Shown: in pieces, positions 23,025-31,090 of the stretch
How positions within the stretch are numbered: position 1 is the stretch's first letter
How the letters are laid out: every line of letters starts with the position of its first letter
Assembly: GCA_017305455.1 (NCBI GenBank)
Contig: JAFKKO010000134.1
Span: forward strand, 1-41,716
Source: Hyphomicrobiales bacterium
GTDB lineage: Bacteria > Pseudomonadota > Alphaproteobacteria > Rhizobiales > Xanthobacteraceae
DNA: 41,716 bases
Reading direction: 5' to 3'
Notes under the pieces: generated by a model
The model's input: the letters and a program-made list of their open reading frames with translations, nothing else
The model's database searches: none
Told to the model about the DNA's origin: nothing
Position numbers and translations under genes: made by a program

Positions 23025-23453
23025 GTGAGTCTCTCGGTCGGAAATAATGATGTGCGTCTGCGCAGGTGGCGCCATGCGCGGCGTCCGCAATTGCCGTTCC
23101 TGCCACATCGATTGCGATTTGTCATGCCGGCCGCGCGCGGTCTGCCGATTCTGTCGCGACGAAGCCGGAACATTCCGGCGACATGCCGGTTCTGTTCAGG
23201 AGGGCTCGGCACGCGCGCGGGCCCGCACCCATGCGCGCATCGAGGGGCTGATCCGCGACGCCGGCACCGGAGGCGAAGCCATGACATGGCGCAAGGCAAA
23301 TCCTGCCGTGACATCGCGTGACCACCGCATCACGGGACTTCCGATGCGATTGCAGGTATGCATACTTCCCTGACGATCTCTTCGCCCCAATTCGGCTTCA
23401 CCGCCGAGCAAAACTCGCGCGATATCGCGCCGGACCGAACAGAACAAGGCATC
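23025..23453. other. Non-coding region between DUF3297 and the pentose-phosphate operon
   Basis: No credible gene. The most visible structure is the 16-base palindrome GCCGGAA-CA-TTCCGGC at 23164-23179, a possible regulator site or hairpin. AAGG in GAACAAGGCATC at 23442-23453 is the ribosome-binding site of tal-pgi. The promoter of the operon must lie here but was not identified with confidence. Confidence 0.45.
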
Positions 23454-26297
23454 ATGAATCCCGTCAAAGATCTCGAAAAGCACGGCCAGTCCGTCTGGCT
23501 CGACTTCCTCGCGCGCGGCTTTATCGCCAAAGGCGACCTCAAGGCGCTGGTGGAGCGCGACGGCGTGCGCGGCGTCACTTCCAATCCGGCGATTTTCGAG
23601 AAGGCGATCGGCACCGGCGACGAATATGACGGCGCGGTGTCGGCGCTCCTCAAGAAACACGACCGCCCGGTCGCCGATCTCTACGAGGCGCTGGCGGTGG
23701 AGGACATCCAGAACGCCGCCGACGTGCTGCGCCCGGTCTACGATGCGCTGCATGGCGACGATGGTTATGTCAGCCTCGAGGTCTCGCCCTATCTCGCGCG
23801 CGACACCCACGGCACGCTCAATGAGGCGCGGCATCTGTGGCGCGCGGTGAAGCGCGACAATCTGATGATCAAGGTGCCGGGCACGGCGGAAGGCCTGCCG
23901 GCGATCGAGAAGCTGACCTCCGAGGGCCTCAGCATCAACATCACGCTGCTGTTCTCGCAGGCGGTCTACGCGCAGGTGCTGGAAGCCTACATTTCGGGGT
24001 TGGAAAAATTCGTCGCCAAGGGCGGCGACCCGCGCAAGGTGGCGAGCGTCGCGAGCTTCTTCGTCAGCCGCATCGACTCGGCCGTGGACAAGCAACTCGA
24101 CGACAAGATCGCCGCCGCCAATGACGAGGACCAGAAGGCGCGGCTCGCCGCGCTCAAGGGCAAGGTCGCGATCGCCAACGCCAAGCTCGCCTATCAGCAT
24201 TACAAGAAAGTGATCGCCTCAGAGCGCTGGAAGACGCTGGAAGCGAAAGGCGCGCGGGTGCAGCGGCTGCTCTGGGCCTCCACCGGCACCAAGAACAAGG
24301 CCTATCGCGACGTGCTCTATGTCGAGGAATTGATCGGCCCGGACACGGTGAACACCGTGCCGCCGGCAACGCTCGATGCCTTCCGCGACCACGGCAGGCT
24401 GCACGATACGCTGGAAGACAATATCGGCGAGGCCGAGCAGGTGCTCGCCGAACTCGCCAAGACCGGCATCTCGCTCGATGCCATCACCGAGAGGCTGGTG
24501 GACGAAGGCGTGCAACTGTTCGCCGAGGCTGCCGACAAGCTGCTCGGCGCGGTGGCGCACAAGCGCGCGACGATTCTCGGCGCGCAGATCGACGGCCAGA
24601 GCCTCGCGCTCGGCCCAGCGCTCGACAAGGACGTCGCGACCCTGACGCAGCAATGGAGCCATGACGGCAAGGGCCGCGCGCTGTGGCATCGCGATGCGTC
24701 GCTCTGGACCGGCCATGACGAGAACAAATGGCTCGGCTGGCTGGATGCGGTGGTCCGCGAGGAGAAGTCGCTGAAACAGTACCGGCGCTTCGCCGAATGC
24801 GTGAAGCAGGCGGGCTTCACCGATGCGGTGGTGCTCGGCATGGGCGGCTCAAGCCTCGGCCCGGAAGTGCTGGCGATGACCTTCGGCCGCGCCAAGGGCT
24901 TTCCCAAGCTGCACATTCTCGACTCCACCGATCCGGCGCAGGTGGCGCGGCTGGAAAAGGCGATCACGCTGCACCGGACGCTGTTCATCGTCTCCAGCAA
25001 ATCCGGCGGCACCACCGAGCCGAACGCGCTGATGGATTATTTCTTCGCCCGCGTCGAGAAAGTCAGCGGCCAAAAGCCCGGCGTGCATTTCATCGCCATC
25101 ACCGATCCCGGCTCGTCGCTGGAAAAGACCGCGAAGGCGCGCGGCTTCATCCATGTCTTTTATGGCGAGCCGAGCATCGGCGGGCGCTATTCGGTGCTCT
25201 CGCCGTTCGGCCTGGTGCCGGCGGCCGCGGCCGGCATCGACCTCGGCAAATTCCTCGCCGCCACCGCGGCGATGGTGCGCGCCTGCGGCGGCGACGTGCC
25301 GCCGGCGGAAAATCCCGGCATCCGGCTCGGCCTCGCGCTCGGCGCGGCGGCGAAGGCCGGCCGCGACAAGGTGACGTTGACCGCCTCCGAGGCGATCGTC
25401 GATTTCGGCGCATGGGCCGAACAGTTGATCGCCGAATCCACCGGCAAGAACGGCAAGGCGCTGATCCCGCTGGCCGGCGAGACGCTCGGCGCGCCGCAGG
25501 TCTATGGCGACGACCGCATCTTCATCGATCTGCAATTGCGCGGCGATACCGCACGCGATGCCGCGCTTGATGCACTCGCAGCCGCGGGCCATCCGGTGGT
25601 GCGCATCGACGTCACCGACATCAGACATATCGGACAGGAATTCTTCCGCTTCGAGATCGCCACTGCCGTCGCCGGCGCGGTGATGGGCATCAACCCGTTC
25701 GACCAGCCCGATGTCGAATCCGCCAAGATCAAGACCCGCGAACTCACCGCCGCGTTCGAGACAAGCGGCGCATTGCCGGCCGAGACGCCGGCGGCGCAGG
25801 ACGGCGCGATCGCGCTCTACACCGACGCGGAGAACGCGGCGGCGCTGCGGCAGGCCGGCGCCAATGGCGATCTTGCCTCGTGGCTGAAGGCGCATTTTGC
25901 CCGCACGCACGATGGCGACTATGCCGCGCTGCTGGCCTATCTCGACCGCAACGAGAAAAACACCGCGGCGATGCAATCCGCGCGGATGGCGATCCGCGAC
26001 GCCAGGCACGTCGCTACCTGCGTCGGCTTCGGGCCGCGCTTCCTGCATTCCACCGGACAGGCCTACAAAGGCGGGCCGAACTCTGGCGTGTTCCTGCAGA
26101 TCACCGCCGACGACGCCAAGGATCTCAAGATTCCCGGCCACAAGGCCAGCTTCGGCGTCATCAAGGCGGCGCAGGCGCGCGGCGATTTCGACGTGCTGGC
26201 CGAGCGCGGCCGCCGCGCCCTGCGTCTGCACATCACGGGCGATGTCGCCGGGGGACTGTCCACCATCAACGCCGCCATCACCAAGGCGCTCTCATAG
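23454..26297 (+). CDS. tal-pgi: Bifunctional transaldolase / phosphoglucose isomerase
   Basis: This 947-residue fusion joins two sugar-phosphate enzymes. The transaldolase part (about 1-360) has GVTSNPAIFEKAI and the Schiff-base Lys140 in NLMIKVPGT. The isomerase part (about 400-947) has VLGMGGSSLGPEVLAMTF and the phosphate site FIVSSKSGGTTEPNALMDYF. It interconverts fructose-6-phosphate with glucose-6-phosphate and transfers dihydroxyacetone units in the non-oxidative pentose phosphate pathway. The ATG with AAGG six bases upstream is chosen over an earlier in-frame start at 23358. It opens a five-gene operon, with gnd only nine bases downstream. The same fusion is known in related alphaproteobacteria. 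Confidence 0.94.
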   Translation: MNPVKDLEKHGQSVWLDFLARGFIAKGDLKALVERDGVRGVTSNPAIFEKAIGTGDEYDGAVSALLKKHDRPVADLYEALAVEDIQNAADVLRPVYDALHGDDGYVSLEVSPYLARDTHGTLNEARHLWRAVKRDNLMIKVPGTAEGLPAIEKLTSEGLSINITLLFSQAVYAQVLEAYISGLEKFVAKGGDPRKVASVASFFVSRIDSAVDKQLDDKIAAANDEDQKARLAALKGKVAIANAKLAYQHYKKVIASERWKTLEAKGARVQRLLWASTGTKNKAYRDVLYVEELIGPDTVNTVPPATLDAFRDHGRLHDTLEDNIGEAEQVLAELAKTGISLDAITERLVDEGVQLFAEAADKLLGAVAHKRATILGAQIDGQSLALGPALDKDVATLTQQWSHDGKGRALWHRDASLWTGHDENKWLGWLDAVVREEKSLKQYRRFAECVKQAGFTDAVVLGMGGSSLGPEVLAMTFGRAKGFPKLHILDSTDPAQVARLEKAITLHRTLFIVSSKSGGTTEPNALMDYFFARVEKVSGQKPGVHFIAITDPGSSLEKTAKARGFIHVFYGEPSIGGRYSVLSPFGLVPAAAAGIDLGKFLAATAAMVRACGGDVPPAENPGIRLGLALGAAAKAGRDKVTLTASEAIVDFGAWAEQLIAESTGKNGKALIPLAGETLGAPQVYGDDRIFIDLQLRGDTARDAALDALAAAGHPVVRIDVTDIRHIGQEFFRFEIATAVAGAVMGINPFDQPDVESAKIKTRELTAAFETSGALPAETPAAQDGAIALYTDAENAAALRQAGANGDLASWLKAHFARTHDGDYAALLAYLDRNEKNTAAMQSARMAIRDARHVATCVGFGPRFLHSTGQAYKGGPNSGVFLQITADDAKDLKIPGHKASFGVIKAAQARGDFDVLAERGRRALRLHITGDVAGGLSTINAAITKALS

Positions 26298-26306
26298 GAC
26301 GACGGA

Positions 26307-27341
26307 ATGCAGATCGGACTGGTCGGTCTTGGCCGCATGGGCGGCAACATCGTTCGCCGCCTGATCGACAAAGGCGGCCACGATGTCGTGGTCTATGACA
26401 TCAACACCGACCGGATCGCCGATCTGGCCAAGCACGGCGCGGTCGCCAGCACCTCACTCGGCGACATGATCGTCAAGCTGAAGCCGCCGCGCACGGTGTG
26501 GGTGATGCTGCCCGCCGGCAAGATCACCGAGGACACCATCGCCACGCTCGGCCATTCGCTGCAGCATGGCGACACCATCATCGACGGCGGCAACACCTTC
26601 TGGCAGGACGACGTGCGCCGCGCCAAAGCGCTTGCCGAGCGCGGCCTGCATTATATCGATGTCGGCACCAGCGGCGGCATCTGGGGTTTCGAGCGCGGCT
26701 ATTGCATGATGATCGGCGGCGAAACCGAGATCATCGCGCGGCTCGATCCGATCTTCGCAACCCTCGCACCCGGACGCGGCGACATTGCGCGCACGCCCGG
26801 ACGCAAGAAGCACGACCCGCGCGCCGAGCAGGGCTATATCCATACCGGCCCGGTCGGCGCCGGGCATTTCGTCAAGATGATCCATAACGGCATCGAATAC
26901 GGCCTGATGCAGGCCTATGCCGAAGGCTTCGACATTCTCAAAAACGCCAATCTCGACACGCTGCCGCAGGCGCATCGCTTCGATCTCGATCTTGCCGATA
27001 TTGCCGAGGTGTGGCGGCGCGGCAGCGTGATCTCGTCATGGCTGCTCGATCTCACCGCCAGCGCGCTGGCCGCCAACGAGACGCTGGAAAACTATTCGGG
27101 CTTTGTCGAGGATTCCGGCGAGGGCCGCTGGACCATCAATGCCGCGATCGACGAGGCGGTGCCGGCCGAGGTGATCACCGCCGCGCTCTATGCGCGTTTC
27201 CGTTCGCGCAAGGAACATACCTTCGCCGAAAAAATTCTCTCTGCGATGCGCGCCGGATTCGGCGGGCACAAGGAGCCGCAGCAGCACCCCGACGCGCCCC
27301 GCGCCAAGGCTCCGGAGAAGCTCAAGCCGAAGGACGACTGA
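26307..27341 (+). CDS. gnd: 6-phosphogluconate dehydrogenase, decarboxylating (short form)
   Basis: The 344-residue enzyme oxidises 6-phosphogluconate to ribulose-5-phosphate and CO2. It shows the dinucleotide fold [49 protein letters not shown] and the catalytic region [20 protein letters not shown] with the conserved Lys and Asn. Its length matches the shorter GndA/YqeC type rather than the 470-residue Escherichia coli form; that type often uses NAD, which is not decided here. AGGAC precedes the ATG. The stop TGA abuts the zwf ATG directly. Confidence 0.94.
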   Translation: MQIGLVGLGRMGGNIVRRLIDKGGHDVVVYDINTDRIADLAKHGAVASTSLGDMIVKLKPPRTVWVMLPAGKITEDTIATLGHSLQHGDTIIDGGNTFWQDDVRRAKALAERGLHYIDVGTSGGIWGFERGYCMMIGGETEIIARLDPIFATLAPGRGDIARTPGRKKHDPRAEQGYIHTGPVGAGHFVKMIHNGIEYGLMQAYAEGFDILKNANLDTLPQAHRFDLDLADIAEVWRRGSVISSWLLDLTASALAANETLENYSGFVEDSGEGRWTINAAIDEAVPAEVITAALYARFRSRKEHTFAEKILSAMRAGFGGHKEPQQHPDAPRAKAPEKLKPKDD

Positions 27342-28862
27342 ATGACGCCAGTTCCGGGCGAGACCAAGCCACGCATCCCCGATTCCTGCTGTTTCGTCAT
27401 TTTCGGCGTGACCGGCGACCTCACGCATCGTCTGGTGATCCCCGCGCTGTACAATCTCGCCGAGGCGAAGCTGCTGCCGGAGAAATTCTGCGTGGTCGGC
27501 GTCACCCGCACCGAGACGCAGAGCAAGACGCTGAACGACGACCTGATGGCGGGCCTGAAGAAATTCGCCACCCGCCCGGTCGACGCGCAAGTGGCGCAGC
27601 AATTGTTCGGCTGCATGACCAGCATCCATGCCGACCCCGGCGAGCCGGATTCGTTCCTGGCGCTGGCGGCGCATCTGCGCAAGATCACCGAGCAGCGCGG
27701 CATCACAAATTTTCTTTTCTATCTCGCGGTGCCGCCGGTTGCGTTCAAGCCGATCAGCGAGGCGCTCGGCCATCATGGCCTGCTCCGCGAGCATGACGGC
27801 GCGTGGCGGCGCCTTGTGGTGGAGAAGCCGTTCGGCACCGATCTGAACTCGGCGAAGCAGCTCAACCACGATCTACTGGCGCTCTTGACCGAGCACCAGA
27901 TCTACCGGATCGATCATTATCTCGGCAAGGAGACGGTGCAGAACATCCTGGTGTTCCGTTTCGCCAACGGCATGTTCGAGCCGATCTGGAATCGCAATCA
28001 CATCGATCACATCCAGATCACCGTGTCGGAGACGCTCGATGTCGGCAGCCGCGGCAGTTTCTACGAGGCGACCGGCGCGCTGCGCGACATGGTGCCGAAC
28101 CATCTGTTCCAGTTGCTGGCGCTGGTGGCGATGGAGCCGCCCTCGCGCTTCGACGCGCATTCGGTGCGCTCGGAGAAAGGCGAAGCGCTGGCCGCGATCC
28201 AGACCCAGAGCGAAAAGGAAGCCTTGGAGAATTCGGTGCGCGGGCAATACGTCGCCGGCCGGATCGGCGAGCGCGAGGTAAGCGATTATCGCGACACCGA
28301 CAAGGTCGCGCCGGACAGCGTGGTGGAGACCTATGTCGCACTGAAGTTGACCATCGACAACTGGCGCTGGGCCGGCGTTCCGTTTTATCTGCGCACCGGC
28401 AAGGCGCTGGCCGCCAAGCGCACCGAAGTCGCGATCCGCTTCAAGCAGGCGCCGTTCTCGATGTTCCGCGCCACCGAGATCGAGCGCATCTCGCAGAACT
28501 ATCTCGTGATCGGCATCGAGCCGACCGAGGGCATCACCCTGCAATTCAACACCAAGGTGCCCGGTCCTGCGGTGACGATCGACGGCGTCGAGATGAAGTT
28601 CAAATACAAGGACTACTTCAAGGTCGCGCCGAGCACCGGCTATGAGACGCTGATCTACGACTGCATGATCGGCGACAACATTCTGTTCCAGCGCGCCGAC
28701 AGCGTCGAGGCCGGCTGGCAGGCGGTGCAGCCGTTTCTCAATGCCTGGAAGAAAGCCGGCGGCGAGGGCCTTGCGATGTATCAGGCGGGCACCGACGGCC
28801 CCGACGCGGCGCAGGAACTGCTGGTGCGCGACGGCCGCCGCTGGCGCGACATCGACGAATGA
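27342..28862 (+). CDS. zwf: Glucose-6-phosphate 1-dehydrogenase
   Basis: The 506-residue enzyme converts glucose-6-phosphate to 6-phosphogluconolactone and yields NADPH. The nucleotide loop is FVIFGVTGDLTHRLVIPAL and the substrate site is RIDHYLGKETVQN with the catalytic His-Lys environment. FKQAPFSMF and FKYKDYFKVAPSTGYETLIY are further family segments. The start follows the gnd stop with no gap, with AAGGAC inside gnd as ribosome-binding site, and the stop overlaps pgl as ATGA. Confidence 0.96.
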   Translation: MTPVPGETKPRIPDSCCFVIFGVTGDLTHRLVIPALYNLAEAKLLPEKFCVVGVTRTETQSKTLNDDLMAGLKKFATRPVDAQVAQQLFGCMTSIHADPGEPDSFLALAAHLRKITEQRGITNFLFYLAVPPVAFKPISEALGHHGLLREHDGAWRRLVVEKPFGTDLNSAKQLNHDLLALLTEHQIYRIDHYLGKETVQNILVFRFANGMFEPIWNRNHIDHIQITVSETLDVGSRGSFYEATGALRDMVPNHLFQLLALVAMEPPSRFDAHSVRSEKGEALAAIQTQSEKEALENSVRGQYVAGRIGEREVSDYRDTDKVAPDSVVETYVALKLTIDNWRWAGVPFYLRTGKALAAKRTEVAIRFKQAPFSMFRATEIERISQNYLVIGIEPTEGITLQFNTKVPGPAVTIDGVEMKFKYKDYFKVAPSTGYETLIYDCMIGDNILFQRADSVEAGWQAVQPFLNAWKKAGGEGLAMYQAGTDGPDAAQELLVRDGRRWRDIDE

Positions 28863-29602
28863 GCGCGCGGGCGCAGCGGCGCGTCATCATCGCGCAAGAC
28901 GCGCAGGCGCTCGCCGAAACCGCCGCCGCGCGACTGCTGGCGCGGATCGAGCAGACCCCGCACCCGGCGATGATCTGCCTCACCGGCGGCACCACGCCGA
29001 AAAAACTCTACCAACTGCTGGCGACGTCGCCATGGCGCGAGCGGATTCCATGGCCGCGGGTGCACTGGTTCTTTGGTGACGACCGTTTCGTGCCGCAGGA
29101 CGATGAACTCAGCAATTCCGGCATGGCGCGGCGCACCTTTCTCGATGCCTGCGCGCCGCCGCAGAACGTTCACGCCATCCGCACCGATGTCGAAACTCCG
29201 GACGAGGCGGCACGCCTGTACGAGCTGGAGCTGCACGCCTTTCACCCGATGCCGCTGGACAGCGCGCCGCTGTTCGACCTCGTGTTGCTCGGCGTCGGCA
29301 GCGACGGCCATGTCGCCTCGCTGTTTCCGAACACCGAAGCGGCGGCCGAGACGCGGCGCTGGGCGGTCGGCATCGAGCACGCCGGGCTTGCGCCGTTCGT
29401 GCCCCGCGTCAGTCTCACATTGCCGGTGCTTTGCGCGGCGCGCGAGGTGCTGTTCCTGGTCTCCGGCAAGAGCAAACGGGAGATTGTCGCGCGCGTGTTC
29501 GGCGGAGACGACCTGCCCGCCACCCGTGCTCACGCCACACAGGGCGAGACGGTGTGGCTGCTCGATCGAGCCGCTGCGCCGCCGGACCTCAAGGAGACAT
29601 GA
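28859..29602 (+). CDS. pgl: 6-phosphogluconolactonase
   Basis: The 247-residue hydrolase opens 6-phosphogluconolactone to 6-phosphogluconate. It carries the signature strings CLTGGTTPKKLYQLL, WFFGDDRFVPQDDELSNSGM and LGVGSDGHVASLFPNTEA. It overlaps zwf by four bases at the start, with no ribosome-binding site of its own, which implies translational coupling. At its end it overlaps the gluconokinase gene. Confidence 0.95.
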   Translation: MSARAQRRVIIAQDAQALAETAAARLLARIEQTPHPAMICLTGGTTPKKLYQLLATSPWRERIPWPRVHWFFGDDRFVPQDDELSNSGMARRTFLDACAPPQNVHAIRTDVETPDEAARLYELELHAFHPMPLDSAPLFDLVLLGVGSDGHVASLFPNTEAAAETRRWAVGIEHAGLAPFVPRVSLTLPVLCAAREVLFLVSGKSKREIVARVFGGDDLPATRAHATQGETVWLLDRAAAPPDLKET

Positions 29603-30942
29603 TGACGACTGGCATCCGCGCGATCATCGTGATGGGCGTCTCCGGCTCGGGCAAGAGCACGGTCAGCGAGGCCTTAGCGCACCACCTCGGCTTCGCGCAT
29701 GAGGACGGCGATGCCTATCATCCCGACGCGAATGTCAGGAAGATGCAAAGCGGCATTCCCCTCACCGATCAGGACCGCGCGCCGTGGCTGCGCACGCTCG
29801 CCGACATGATCGACCGCTACGCCGACGCCGGCACGCCGATGGTGCTCGCCTGCTCGGCACTGAAACGCGCTTATCGCGACATGCTGGTGCACGGGCGCGA
29901 CGATGTCCGCGTCGTCTACCTGAAAGGCTCACCCGCGCTGATGGCGAGCCGGATCGGCCACCGCAGCGGCCATTTCATGCCGGAATCGCTGCTCGCGTCC
30001 CAGTTCGCCACCCTGGAAGAACCGGCCGAGGACGAGCACGCCATCATCACGGTCAGCGCCGACCTCTCCGTCGAGGCCATCGTCAATCAGGTCACAGACC
30101 AACTCGGCCTCGCCAGCGCCGCGCTGGCGCAGGTGACGACGCCGGTCCGGCTTGTGGTGTCCGATGTCGACGGCACGCTGCTGACCCGCGACAAAAGGCT
30201 GACGCCCTCCACCATCGCGGCGGTGCGCGACCTGCGCGAGAGCGGCATCCGGTTCACCGTCACCAGCAGCCGGCCGGGTTTCGGCATGCGCATGCTGGTC
30301 GAGCCGCTGGCGCTCGATTTGCCGATGGGACCGTTCAACGGCTCCGCCATCATCAATCCGGACCTCACGGTCGAGGAGCAGCATCTGGTCCCGCGCGATG
30401 CGGTGACGCGCTGCCTCGAATTCTTGGCCGATCATGGCGTCGATGTCTGGCTGTTCACCAACCGGCAATGGCTGATCCAGCGCGATGACGGCCAGTATGT
30501 GCCGCGCGAATGCAGGGCGATCATGGCCGCGCCGGAACTGATCAGCGATGCGACGCCCTATCTGGGCGACATCTGCAAGGTGGTCGGCGTCAGCGCCGAT
30601 TTCGAAATGCTGGAGCGCTGCGAACGCGAGCTGCATCTTGCGCTCGGCAAGGCGGCGCACGTCGCGCGCTCGCAGAACTACTACCTCGACGTGACGCCGC
30701 CCAATTGCGACAAGGGTACCTTCGTGGCGGCGATGGCGCGGCGGCTCGACATTCCGCCGGCCGAGATCGCCACCATCGGCGACATGCAAAACGATGTCCC
30801 GATGTTCCGGCAGAGCGGCGTGTCCTATGCGATGGGCAATGCCTCCGACGAGGTGAAACGGCACGCCGGCCGCGTCACCACCTCCAATGAAGACGACGGC
30901 TTCGCCAAGGCGATCGCGCAAATCCTCGCGCTTCGCGCCTAG
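29602..30942 (+). CDS. gntK: Gluconokinase fused to a HAD-IIB (Cof-type) phosphatase
   Basis: The 446-residue protein joins two enzymes. Residues 1-170 are a gluconokinase with P-loop GVSGSGKST (12-20), EDGDAYHPDANVRKMQSGIP and VLACSALKRAYRDMLV; it makes 6-phosphogluconate from gluconate. Residues 182-446 are a HAD phosphatase with all four motifs: DVDGT (Asp188, Asp190), Thr221, Lys371 in NCDKGT and GDMQND (Asp394), with a C2B-type cap between. The reading frame is continuous through the linker ASAALAQVTTPVRLVV and no internal start with a ribosome-binding site is seen. AAGGAG at 29591 is five bases from the ATG at 29602; the ATG at 29599 is too close. The HAD substrate is unknown. Confidence 0.92.
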   Translation: MTTGIRAIIVMGVSGSGKSTVSEALAHHLGFAHEDGDAYHPDANVRKMQSGIPLTDQDRAPWLRTLADMIDRYADAGTPMVLACSALKRAYRDMLVHGRDDVRVVYLKGSPALMASRIGHRSGHFMPESLLASQFATLEEPAEDEHAIITVSADLSVEAIVNQVTDQLGLASAALAQVTTPVRLVVSDVDGTLLTRDKRLTPSTIAAVRDLRESGIRFTVTSSRPGFGMRMLVEPLALDLPMGPFNGSAIINPDLTVEEQHLVPRDAVTRCLEFLADHGVDVWLFTNRQWLIQRDDGQYVPRECRAIMAAPELISDATPYLGDICKVVGVSADFEMLERCERELHLALGKAAHVARSQNYYLDVTPPNCDKGTFVAAMARRLDIPPAEIATIGDMQNDVPMFRQSGVSYAMGNASDEVKRHAGRVTTSNEDDGFAKAIAQILALRA

Positions 30943-30952
30943 AGCCTAACCT

Positions 30953-31073
30953 CGTCATGCCCGCGCTTGTCGCGGGCATCCACGTCTTACGATATCGCAG
31001 CAATTAAAGACGTGGATGGCCGGGTCATAAGGGCGTTCACGCCCGTCTTCGACGAGCTATGCCCGGCCATGAC
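30953..31073. repeat. Palindromic repeat (CGTCATGCCCG type), intact copy
   Basis: Inverted pairs CATGCCCGCGC...GCGGGCAT, ATCCACGTCTT...AAGACGTGGAT, GGGCGTTCACGCCC and a closing CCGGCCATGAC that faces the opening CGTCATGCCCG. It lies between two convergent genes and serves as reference for the interrupted copy at 19118-19422. Confidence 0.8.
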
Positions 31074-31090
31074 AACGCTTTGGTGAACGC

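Noticed and set aside
23167-23191. GGAAC-N16-GGTT resembling a general-stress EcfG promoter before tal-pgi
   Set aside because: The -10 part deviates from the CGTT consensus and the site overlaps a palindrome, so the match is too weak to claim.
23047-23373. Cys-rich frame upstream of tal-pgi (CRSCHIDCDLSC)
   Set aside because: No ribosome-binding site, Arg-rich tail and a second open frame through the same bases; it overlaps the start of a longer version of tal-pgi. It looks like chance in GC-rich DNA.
30136-30942. Separate HAD phosphatase gene with its own GTG start inside the gluconokinase frame
   Set aside because: No ribosome-binding site precedes the GTG, and the frame is uninterrupted from the kinase.
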